DNA from: JAFGIN01 sp050301235
GTDB lineage: Bacteria; Fibrobacterota; Chitinivibrionia; Chitinivibrionales; Chitinispirillaceae
Length of the DNA stretch: 64,000 bases
Assembly (NCBI GenBank): GCA_050301235.1
Contig: JBNKZD010000212.1
Coordinates: 15,778 to 79,777 of the forward strand
Direction of reading: 5' to 3'
The notes below the pieces were generated by a model. That model ran no database searches. It was not told the DNA's origin and worked only from the letters and a program-made list of their open reading frames with translations. A program made the position numbers and the translations under genes. How positions within the stretch are numbered: position 1 is the first letter of the stretch; every line of letters starts with the position of its first letter. Positions 27,028-34,540 of the stretch are shown one piece after another.

Positions 27028-28749
27028 TCAAGGTTTCGTGATCGGAGTTCCATTCTTATCGCAAGAATAAAACGAATTCCACTCTCCATCAGCAGGTAAC
27101 TTTTTACCACTCACCCAGTCCGACCAGGCACATGTCGGTTTACAGCAGTCCTGCATTGTGGTCGTGTGGTACCCATCTCTGAACGTTCCATTTTTCTTCG
27201 CATCATCGGGTGTTTTAACATCTGGTGATGGAAGTGGAAGATTTGGTTCTTTAAGCCGGCAACCAGTAACGCGGGTTAGATTATCAGGACAGCGCACCCG
27301 CTTGACCATTACTTCCCAGTTCTGGTGATACAGTGAAACAGGCTTGTTTGTTTCAATACAGGAGCGCCTTGTATCTTCTGTAACCTGCACTGAGCCATTG
27401 ACTATTGCCTGATTACACAACTGCCGTATTTTCTCCTGACAAGGTGATGACTCAAGATCTTCAACAGTTGGTGGCCAATGTTTTCTACACTCATCAGGAT
27501 ACCGCAGAAAAGAAATGCCTCCACTGCCTGGATTCTGATAGGGGTATTTATCATAAACAAACTCGTCAAATTTTGAAGTATTAGTAAATGCCGGATCTTT
27601 ATAACAGGAGTTGAATGCACCATACCCCCCTGCCCCCATAAACACATCAAACCCCTTCGGGCCACTTGCTGCTGTATTGAAGCTCTGTACAATGAGAGGT
27701 TTGGGATACGGAAGATCCGGCGGTTGAGGCGAGCTTGGCTCTGCTTTTACAAACACGATCTGATAACATTGACAACAGCTGCTCTCCTGATCATCCACGC
27801 CACCGACATCAGGATCATGCCCTACAACGCCATAATTAAAAGGTGGGTCGCCTCCATCATCCCATCCGTACAGCTTTGCATCATCTTTAGCCGCCTGAAG
27901 CATTTCGGAACTGAACAGCATAAACCTTGGACAAATAAATGTTTTGGGCAGATTTGATTTACTCGGATCTTCCGGTGGACTGCATGAGTTTGCGACAGCA
28001 CAGTTTCCTTTACAGGCAGAATTAGGATCACCTTTAACACAATCCTTGACATAAAACTGATTATAGCAGGGATTAGGTGGATTCAAATGATATGACGGAA
28101 CAAACACTTCGAGCACTACTCTCATTATGGAATCATATGAAGTCACCGGTACTGCGAGTGGAACATAACCGGCTTTGGTAACTTTCAGTGTATCAATTAC
28201 AACACTCCTTTTCTCAAGTTGTCCCTGAGATTGCCGATTACTGCTACTCTGAAGTACCACCCCCCCAACCTCAGCTGATGAATTCATCGCCACTAACCTG
28301 AAACTGTTCATTTCAGTTCCCACTTGAATCCTTGCAGTATACACTCCCGACCGAAACGATGCTCTTAGTGGATTAATTCTATAAAATCCGGCAGTAAGCC
28401 TCGTATTTATTGCATCATACAGAAATTGTCCATTAATGGAGTAGACCCGGATTTTCACCAATTCGCTCTCACCACTAACAACAAAATTGATCTGGTTTCC
28501 AACAAGCACCGGCTGTGGCAGCTGCTTTTTTCTCAACGTCGGCTGAATTGCGCTGGGAACCGTAATAGCCCAGGATCCATCTTCCTTCGAAGTATCAGAA
28601 AGGTTCGCTTTTACCAGCTTGATTACGGCTCCTTTAATCAAAACGCTGTCACTGCCGATAACTGTTCCAGAAAGGGCATTTGCTGAAAATTGAGCCCCAG
28701 TAAGAATAATAAGGCCGAAAATAAATGGCAAACCAGTTTTTAAATTCAT
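27028..28749 (-). CDS. GH45 endoglucanase with permuted catalytic motifs
   Basis: A secreted protein of 573 residues: signal peptide (about 1-25), a carboxypeptidase-regulatory-like beta domain, a Por/FlgD-like domain (about 85-155, VKIRVYSINGQFLYDA then FRSGVYTARIQVG), a linker, then a cysteine-rich catalytic region from about 225. The GH45 signatures are clear but out of the usual order. The segments CCQCYQIVF, LIVQSFNT and GFDVFMGAGGYGAFNSC (about 320-385) and VRCPDNLTRVTGCR (about 490) come before TTTMQDCCKPTCAWSDW (about 531). In classical GH45 enzymes the DCCKPSC motif is at the N-terminus. Both catalytic aspartates are present. The attachment domain is internal instead of C-terminal. 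Start ATG 28749 follows GGAG. Confidence 0.85.
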   Translation of the reverse strand: MNLKTGLPFIFGLIILTGAQFSANALSGTVIGSDSVLIKGAVIKLVKANLSDTSKEDGSWAITVPSAIQPTLRKKQLPQPVLVGNQINFVVSGESELVKIRVYSINGQFLYDAINTRLTAGFYRINPLRASFRSGVYTARIQVGTEMNSFRLVAMNSSAEVGGVVLQSSSNRQSQGQLEKRSVVIDTLKVTKAGYVPLAVPVTSYDSIMRVVLEVFVPSYHLNPPNPCYNQFYVKDCVKGDPNSACKGNCAVANSCSPPEDPSKSNLPKTFICPRFMLFSSEMLQAAKDDAKLYGWDDGGDPPFNYGVVGHDPDVGGVDDQESSCCQCYQIVFVKAEPSSPQPPDLPYPKPLIVQSFNTAASGPKGFDVFMGAGGYGAFNSCYKDPAFTNTSKFDEFVYDKYPYQNPGSGGISFLRYPDECRKHWPPTVEDLESSPCQEKIRQLCNQAIVNGSVQVTEDTRRSCIETNKPVSLYHQNWEVMVKRVRCPDNLTRVTGCRLKEPNLPLPSPDVKTPDDAKKNGTFRDGYHTTTMQDCCKPTCAWSDWVSGKKLPADGEWNSFYSCDKNGTPITKP

Positions 28750-28964
28750 GGTAACTCCGGATAGCTTGATACTGTACAGTTCGATAAAATAGTACCTGGT
28801 TTATGCTGATAACTCAAGTAAAATCTTACGATCTTGCATTTGGCTTTGAATACCAGACGTTTTTATATTGTAGTTTATTTGAGTGGTAAGGTTTAGGAGG
28901 GTCTTGGCCAGATTTTGGATTAATACCATATATAAAACGGGCACCAGACATGCGATCTACTTAA

Positions 28965-29131
28965 TTAATTCTACAACGTTAAAATACCTGAATCGCATCA
29001 AAAAGGTCATTGAGCGGAGCGATGCGCTGAGCGAAGTCGAAGTGTCGAAATGACAAGCGTGATTTGCTAAAAATGCGCCGTCTCGACTCCGCTCGACGAC
29101 CCGAACAGTAATTCTAAGGTTGTAGAATTAA
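28965..29131. mobile_element. MITE-like element with 13-base terminal inverted repeats
   Basis: The ends TTAATTCTACAAC (28965-28977) and GTTGTAGAATTAA (29119-29131) are perfect inverted repeats, extending imperfectly to about 20 bases. The 167-base interior has GC-rich segments rich in GAGCGAAGTCGA and TCGACTCCGCTCGACGA words, which can pair. No protein is encoded. It sits just upstream of the toxin-antitoxin pair. A 13-base match to one end (TCTACAACGTTAA) also occurs at 54005-54017. Confidence 0.5.
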
Positions 29132-29158
29132 AAAAATGATTGTTTTTTTAAAAGAAAC

Positions 29159-29184
29159 GTATTACATTATGTATTACACAATGG
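29159..29184 (+). promoter_or_regulatory. tandem operator candidate of the vapBC operon
   Basis: Two similar twelve-base units, GTATTACATTAT and GTATTACACAAT, lie in tandem just before the GGAGG ribosome binding site of the antitoxin gene. Ribbon-helix-helix antitoxins usually bind such repeats to repress their own operon. Confidence 0.45.
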
Positions 29185-29191
29185 AGGTATT

Positions 29192-29446
29192 ATGTCGATC
29201 TCATTACGATTAGACAGCAAACTCGAACGAAAGCTGAATGATTATACAAAAATATCCGGTAAGCCCAAATCAGAACTTATCAGGAATTTAGTGTCCGAAT
29301 TTCTCGAAAAAGAATACAGGAATCTCACACCGTGGGAACTAGGACAGAAAGTGTTTGGTCGTGAAGGTAGTGGACGCGGTAATCTATCCAGAGACAGAAA
29401 GTCGATTCTCAAGGAGAAACTGAATGCCAGAAAAAGTCGTCATTGA
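29192..29446 (+). CDS. ribbon-helix-helix antitoxin (VapB-like)
   Basis: An 84-residue protein beginning with the RHH DNA-binding pattern SISLRLDSKLERKLNDYTKI, followed by SGKPKSELIRNLVSEFLEKE, and ending in a basic tail that would wrap the toxin. GGAGG lies five bases before the ATG. It overlaps the PIN toxin gene by 23 bases, the usual toxin-antitoxin order. It should neutralise the toxin and autoregulate the operon. Confidence 0.85.
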   Translation: MSISLRLDSKLERKLNDYTKISGKPKSELIRNLVSEFLEKEYRNLTPWELGQKVFGREGSGRGNLSRDRKSILKEKLNARKSRH

Positions 29447-29837
29447 TTCAGGGCCGCTTATTGCACTTTTTGACAAAGATGATCATTACCACCAAAAAGC
29501 GATCGAATTCATAAAAGGCTTCAAAGGTCAGCTTTTTTCCAACTATGCTGTAATCACTGAAGTAACACATCTTCTTGATTTTAGCGTTTCAGTCCAGATC
29601 GACTTTTTACAATGGATTTTTGATGGTGGTATCCGAATTGAGGATATAACTGCGGATGATTTATTAAGGATAATTGAATTGACTGAGAAATACTCAGATC
29701 TTCCGATGGACTTTGCAGATGCATCACTGGTTGTTCTTGGCGAGCGATTGAATATCAGAGAAATCGCAAGTGTAGATGGTGATTTTGGAGTTTACAGAAC
29801 CCGGGAGAAGAAGGGGTTCAGGAATGTGTTTTTGTGA
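29424..29837 (+). CDS. PIN-domain ribonuclease toxin (VapC-like)
   Basis: A 137-residue PIN nuclease. The acidic metal-binding residues expected for the family are present: Asp in VVIDSGPLIAL, Glu in VITEVTHLL, Asp in MDFADASLV and Asp in ASVDGDFG. RNA cleavage is therefore plausible. AAGGAG precedes the ATG inside the antitoxin gene. The pair lies between a MITE-like element and a hairpin repeat, typical of mobile or accessory DNA. Confidence 0.87.
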   Translation: MPEKVVIDSGPLIALFDKDDHYHQKAIEFIKGFKGQLFSNYAVITEVTHLLDFSVSVQIDFLQWIFDGGIRIEDITADDLLRIIELTEKYSDLPMDFADASLVVLGERLNIREIASVDGDFGVYRTREKKGFRNVFL

Positions 29838-29893
29838 TTATTACGGTTTCCTAAAATTCATTTTTTCCTTGCCAATCACTATTTACTAATTTA

Positions 29894-30000
29894 TATGGAC
29901 GCCACAAGGCGATTTGGTGTGGGTCAGTAAGATTAGCAATACGCCAATCCCGAGCTCGGGATTATCCCACACCCAGTGCCTTTTGGCGTCGTCGGAGGGG
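29894..30000 (+). repeat. long hairpin repeat, copy 1
   Basis: The arms GGACGCC-ACAAGGC-GATTTGGTGTGGG and CCCACACC-CAGTGCC-TTTTGGCGTC pair imperfectly over about 30 bases around a variable loop that contains its own small palindrome (CCCGAGCTCGGG). A second copy, inverted, is at 37994-38088 with nearly identical arms and an unrelated loop. This is a REP/MITE-like intergenic element of unknown function. Confidence 0.65.
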
Positions 30001-30083
30001 TGCTATCGCACGGTTTCATTTTGATTCGCTTCGCAGGTGTGACCTCATTTAAACAGGCCCTCATTATCACCTGTGAACAGAGG

Positions 30084-30112
30084 TGGGAAGACCAGCAATT
30101 GTGGTCTTCCCA
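30084..30112. terminator. perfect 11-base hairpin downstream of the 30134 gene
   Basis: TGGGAAGACCA and TGGTCTTCCCA pair perfectly around a seven-base loop. It lies about 20 bases after the stop of the minus-strand gene. No T-run follows on either strand, so it may stabilise the transcript end without terminating it intrinsically. Confidence 0.4.
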
Positions 30113-30133
30113 ATGAGGTCAGTAAAAGATTTA

Positions 30134-30859
30134 TTAAACATCAACAGATACGCCAGTGTTAACTGTCGTCTGAGCTGGGGTCTCTGTCTCCACAGGTGGT
30201 TCCTCACTGCCGCTGATGCGTCGTGCTGTTGGACGGACCCTTTCCGCAAGGTCGCTTCTTCCACCCAGTTTAAGAACTTCAGCGAAAATTATTGCTGATG
30301 AAGAGTAGATCTTCTGCCATTCCGCAATGCTGATATCACGGTCTCTGACTGCAAGTTCAAGTTCCTTTTCCTCTTTTTTAACGTTGCGCAGTGCAGTCTC
30401 AAGTGCTTCAATATTTTCTTCAAGGTTCATCGCTAAAGCAGTGCCGTCAATTTGCGGTATACCTTTTCTGGATGGTACCGGCAGTGGATTCTTTTTCAGA
30501 AGATTCGCGGCATTCTTTGCTGCGGTAAGCAACAGTTCCGGATTTGTCGGAGTTTCACCACTAAGACCATATTTTGACAACATTGAATCACCAAAGATAC
30601 TGAACAGAAGATCCTTAATTGAAATATATTCAGTCCGCAATGAAGACTGTTGAGAATCCCGGTTTTCCCGGTACTGCGGATCATCGGCAATCTCTTCTCC
30701 TACCCACAGATCTTTTTCGGCCATTTTCCGGGTTGCACTTTTTAGAAGATTTGATAACCCGTTGATAAGTGGATTCAGTTCTATTGTGACTTCCGGGTTG
30801 TCAGGGTCGTTTAACTGACGTTCCGCTTCTTCGACACATACAGGGGCATTGACCTCCAT
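30134..30859 (-). CDS. hypothetical protein with helical C-terminal half
   Basis: I do not recognise this protein. The clearest part is the helical, charged C-terminal half (LEENIEALETALRNVKKEEK and SDLAERVRPTARR), followed by a Thr/Pro-rich tail. The start is uncertain. ATG 30859 gives 242 residues with no good ribosome binding site. The frame stays open up to a TTG at 30973, adding a cysteine-rich stretch (CFSCSICS) also without a proper site. The gene may therefore have lost its true 5' end. It lies in the repeat-rich accessory stretch. Confidence 0.55.
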   Translation of the reverse strand: MEVNAPVCVEEAERQLNDPDNPEVTIELNPLINGLSNLLKSATRKMAEKDLWVGEEIADDPQYRENRDSQQSSLRTEYISIKDLLFSIFGDSMLSKYGLSGETPTNPELLLTAAKNAANLLKKNPLPVPSRKGIPQIDGTALAMNLEENIEALETALRNVKKEEKELELAVRDRDISIAEWQKIYSSSAIIFAEVLKLGGRSDLAERVRPTARRISGSEEPPVETETPAQTTVNTGVSVDV

Positions 30860-30973
30860 TGTTGTAGTAACGTGCTCGGCAAACCATTGCCGGTTGCTCA
30901 CTGCCTTTGATAATGAACAAATAGAGCAGGAAAAGCATTTTTGGGCACCATCGCAAAGCAGAGTGTTTGACAA

Positions 30974-31703
30974 AAGGAGTTTTTAATAACATTTTTTATG
31001 ACACGTAAACGTTTCAAAGACTTTTGGAACAGTTTTTACATGCCTTCGGGTAGTTAAAAATGGTTTTGCACTATCTGTGGTTCGGAATACAACCTTTTAA
31101 AAGCATCTGGAAGTGCATTTTTCATTTGGATATACCATTAAAAACGGTTTTGAAAGTCATGGTCTGGTTGAAAATGTCGACAAAAACTGTTTTTGAGAAG
31201 AATAACGCTGAAATTGAGCCAATTTCGGCGATTTTAATTTTTTTTCTTACGGGGAACACTACTCTTTTATCTATTTCTTTCATCTAGTGATTATAAATTC
31301 CATAGCCTGTTCGATTCTTTCCAAAGGAACAATGATCCATTCGCGTGGGGTATGTCGGTTGCCGGCACGATCGAAAACATCAACCCAGAACTGCGAAAAG
31401 TTCGCCAATTGTAAGCATTGTTGTTGTCAATTTAAAAATATTAATTCCATTCTCAATGTCACCATTAAGCGTGTAGATCAAATTTGTTTTATCCTTTTAT
31501 TTCTTTTTGCCCTGTTTTTGCATGCGTCTTTAGTCTTTGTGGTTTACATATTACTTAAAACAGGTAAGGTCTAAATGATGTCTTTCCGAACGAATGCACA
31601 TATACCGTCAGGCCGATGAAGGAAGTGCCGTCACTTTTAAACCGTGTGTGTTTGTACTCCTATCACCTTTAATTTTGTATTTGGGTGGAGAATTCTCTGT
31701 TTT
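30974..31703. other. 730-base gap with decayed sequence
   Basis: AT-rich sequence with no supported intact gene. Two open frames on the plus strand (31060-31287, 31287-31574) look like chance: hydrophobic, no ribosome binding site, no recognisable motif. A short coding remnant on the minus strand lies at 31280-31416. Confidence 0.5.
31280..31416 (-). pseudogene. C-terminal fragment of a lost protein, possibly nuclease-like
   Basis: The minus strand reads FSQFWVDVFDRAGNRHTPRE and then WIIVPLERIEQAMEFI before a TGA at 31282-31280. The W-V-D-V-x-D-R-x-G ... R-E-W-x-I-V-P-L pattern is strongly protein-like and reminds me of C-termini of GIY-YIG/T5orf172-type proteins, but I am not certain of that family. 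Nothing upstream continues the frame, so only the tail survives. Confidence 0.45.
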
Positions 31704-34169
31704 TTAATTACCTCTTTGATACTGCCAGTTGGCACTTTCAACAACTCTTTTAAATTCAAGTTCTAAACCTGGAAAAAGATGTGCTGTCATCCAATCTTCA
31801 CACCATACCGATGCAAGCTTATGCTTGTTACACATAAGGGTCCATTCATCTTGCAGAAGTTTAAGATAGTGTTGGAATATCCTTGCGCGCTCAATTCGTG
31901 CCTCAATCTTTTTTACACCCCGCTGACTGTCAACAAGTTGTGTAGTTTCCTGTAAGTTTTCCCAAGCTTGATCATCTAAAATATTAGAATCAATCATACA
32001 TGGTTCAAAATAGTAGAACCGTATAGAAAGCTCTTGAATACAATACGCTCCGAATCTTGTAATTACAAGGCACGAATCATTTGTAATGGGTTGCCCATTT
32101 GTGGTTTTAATCAGGCCAAATGATTCTAATGCATTGAGGACATCATTAATTAGTTCCCTTGAAATACCTATTTGATAAAAATCATGTTCGATATCCATTA
32201 CTGGCAAACCACCGAAATTTTCATCAATACCAAGTCTTTTAAGCCTACATAAGATTACTAAACGCAACAATTGCGTAGAACGGTGGCCGAGTTTAGAATC
32301 AAATATATTTGCTAAAAGGGACTCTTCTTCACGGTAATATTGTCTTTGTGCAAATATAGCTCCTTTAAAAAACTCATGTGCACCGAAATAAAATTTACCT
32401 TTTGTTAAAAATACAGAAAGAGCTCTGTCTGCGGTAGTATGGCCACTTGCAAGGAAGTTCCGAATTAAGCCCAGGCCTCGCCGTATATTATTGCTTGACA
32501 GTACTTCAAGCAAATAACCAGTTTCTTCATTCAATAATGATGCTGTTAGGATGTCAAAAAAGACGCTCAAGTCTCCTACAATGAAGCGTTTTCCTGATTC
32601 GGAATCGATTTCAGCAGATTTTTTATCAAGAAACTGTTTGGCATACGCAAAACGTCTTGAAAGAACTGGCACTACTTGTGGCGGGTCAATGTAAATTGTA
32701 TCTAATTGGAATGCATCAAAAACAGAAGTGGCTTTATGCCTAACGTATGTTGCATCTCTCAAACTTATTATCGCGTGCATCCCCATAGCTCGGGCTGCAG
32801 CTTGTGTTTCAAGAAATACCTGTTCTTGGAATTTTAAGTCATCAATTTGGTCTACATTATCAATTACAAGAAATGCTGGCGTGTGCGTTGAAAAATGACC
32901 AAGAATTGTTTGGACATATGGTGTTACCTGTTCTCTATCTCTAAATACATATTTTGATATTTCTTTTTGAAATTCATCAGGTGCATTTTTAGCTAAAAGT
33001 GCAAGTGCACCTTGTTCAAGCTTTTTAATTTTAGAAGAATATGCTTTTTCAACTGTTTTGTCCCAATTACCGAGATTAAATTCGTTATCGTTTTCTAATG
33101 CTTCTAAAAGTTTACTATATATAAAGGTTCTAGGGTCATCAGAATTTGTTGCAGACTTAAAATCAACATAAAACCAACCAACCCTAGAGTCAATCAATGA
33201 CTTTGATGAAATCTGCCTTGTATATTCTAAAAAAGTCGTTTTTCCCGCGCCAACTGGGCCCAGGATCATTATAAATTGTAGTTGGCGACGAACTTCAGTT
33301 CTATCGATTACCATATCCAGGTGTTTTTCTTTTTGTTTCTTCCTGCGGGGTCTTATTACCTTTCTTTCAAGTGTAGGTTTGATGTCAATTAGGTGTGTAT
33401 TAAGGCGAGAATCATATTTTATACGTTCAGATGTGCGAACATAACAAAATTCTAACCCTTCAGTATCCTCTAACAATGCTTCATCTGTAAGCGCCATTGA
33501 TACAGCTGGCTCGATATGTTCATAAACAGAATTACGGCCTATACGAAAACCCGGTTCCCTAAAAACAGAAATAAGCCTTCTTTCAATTTTTTCAATTGAC
33601 TGCCCAAAAAGTGCATGTTCAATACTTCCTTCAACTACACGCTCTTTTGAGAGAAGTTCATAAAAGCTGACAAAGCGAGTGTCAATATCTTCAAAATCCT
33701 GAAAGATATGTGCCTGTGTTTGTTCGAAAGACACCCCATCTGTACGGACAGCAGGGAAAACAATCCAGGTCCTACCATTTGTTACTACTGCGAATGGAAT
33801 TGCTTTTTTCCGCGCATAATCGCGTGCTTGTTGTGTTGCTATTCCAGCTGCTGATTTTGAAATAGAACCACCAAGTATACAAGTTCTTCTGTTTGAAGGT
33901 AGAATAAAAGCTTCACCGTATTTTTTTGCTTCAATTATAATTGCTGTATTTGCTGTTCTAACGATGTAATCCGCAAAGGTGGTTGTAGTCCCCTCAGGAA
34001 CTCTTTCTTCATATGTAATATCACTCGTTGAAGACCACCCAAGAACTTTCTCAAGAATTTCATCTATTACTCGTTTTCTAGTAGTCGCTTCATTTTCTAA
34101 ATAAAGATCTTGGTTACTAAGCGCACTTACAAGTTTACGGAATATCCCAACAGACTTATCAATAGACAA
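31704..34169 (-). CDS. PD-(D/E)XK nuclease fused to a STAND-like P-loop ATPase
   Basis: An 821-residue protein. The N-terminal domain resembles the HsdR N-terminal nuclease fold: ATTRKRVIDEILEKVLGW, then D67 in FADY and E80-x-K82 in IIIEAKKYG, a complete PD-ExK metal site. The centre is a P-loop ATPase with Walker A GPVGAGKTT (about 300) and Walker B AFLVIDNVDQ. A C-terminal region has winged-helix-like and helical segments. The start is TTG 34169, with GGAGG six bases upstream. Next door lies a truncated DNA methyltransferase start, so this is probably part of a restriction or antiphage locus. I cannot name a described system with this exact layout. Confidence 0.75.
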   Translation of the reverse strand: MSIDKSVGIFRKLVSALSNQDLYLENEATTRKRVIDEILEKVLGWSSTSDITYEERVPEGTTTTFADYIVRTANTAIIIEAKKYGEAFILPSNRRTCILGGSISKSAAGIATQQARDYARKKAIPFAVVTNGRTWIVFPAVRTDGVSFEQTQAHIFQDFEDIDTRFVSFYELLSKERVVEGSIEHALFGQSIEKIERRLISVFREPGFRIGRNSVYEHIEPAVSMALTDEALLEDTEGLEFCYVRTSERIKYDSRLNTHLIDIKPTLERKVIRPRRKKQKEKHLDMVIDRTEVRRQLQFIMILGPVGAGKTTFLEYTRQISSKSLIDSRVGWFYVDFKSATNSDDPRTFIYSKLLEALENDNEFNLGNWDKTVEKAYSSKIKKLEQGALALLAKNAPDEFQKEISKYVFRDREQVTPYVQTILGHFSTHTPAFLVIDNVDQIDDLKFQEQVFLETQAAARAMGMHAIISLRDATYVRHKATSVFDAFQLDTIYIDPPQVVPVLSRRFAYAKQFLDKKSAEIDSESGKRFIVGDLSVFFDILTASLLNEETGYLLEVLSSNNIRRGLGLIRNFLASGHTTADRALSVFLTKGKFYFGAHEFFKGAIFAQRQYYREEESLLANIFDSKLGHRSTQLLRLVILCRLKRLGIDENFGGLPVMDIEHDFYQIGISRELINDVLNALESFGLIKTTNGQPITNDSCLVITRFGAYCIQELSIRFYYFEPCMIDSNILDDQAWENLQETTQLVDSQRGVKKIEARIERARIFQHYLKLLQDEWTLMCNKHKLASVWCEDWMTAHLFPGLELEFKRVVESANWQYQRGN

Positions 34170-34203
34170 AATTGACCTCCGGTTTACTTTTTGGATTTAC
34201 CAT

Positions 34204-34486
34204 TTATTTCCCGTCCCCTTTTTTTTCCGCATTAAAATAACCAAGGGTATTGCGCATAGCGGCTCCAGGCCCACTTCCCACAGCACTCCCACCACCAAAC
34301 ACAAATAAAAAAACCGCCAAAACAGTAGCACGCAAGCAAAAGTCGTCGTCCTGGTTCAAGAAAATGGTAATCAATACACTCATTTTCCTGTTTAACCAAA
34401 TCAAGCATAGTATTTACTTCATGTTTAGAGGTAAAAACTTCACCAAGGTCGGTTTGTGGAACATACCTTGGTGAATAAATTTTCAT
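34204..34486 (-). pseudogene. truncated 5' end of a DNA methyltransferase gene
   Basis: From ATG 34486 the minus strand encodes MKIYSPRYVPQTDLGEVFTS and then KHEVNTMLDLVKQENECIDY before HFLEP. This is the characteristic N-terminus of N6-adenine methyltransferases, where F-L-E-P-A-C-G-x-G-x-F follows. Here the frame derails right after EPG into a cysteine- and tryptophan-rich run (FFICVWWWECCGKW) and stops. The gene therefore breaks at the SAM-binding motif and lacks everything downstream. It precedes the nuclease-ATPase gene on the same strand. Confidence 0.6.
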
Positions 34487-34501
34487 AATAGAAATTAAAA
34501 T

Positions 34502-34525
34502 AGAGCGGTTTTTAATTACCGCTCT
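34502..34525 (-). terminator. terminator of the propeller lipoprotein gene
   Basis: Stem AGAGCGGT/ACCGCTCT with an eight-base loop lies 16 bases past the stop codon at 34541. On the minus strand it is followed by ATTTTAATTT. Good intrinsic terminator. Confidence 0.65.
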
Positions 34526-34540
34526 GTTGAATACTATTAT

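Noticed and set aside
31060..31574. Two plus-strand open frames in the gap before the nuclease-ATPase
   Set aside because: No ribosome binding sites, chance-like composition, and the sequence overlaps a minus-strand remnant that is clearly more protein-like.
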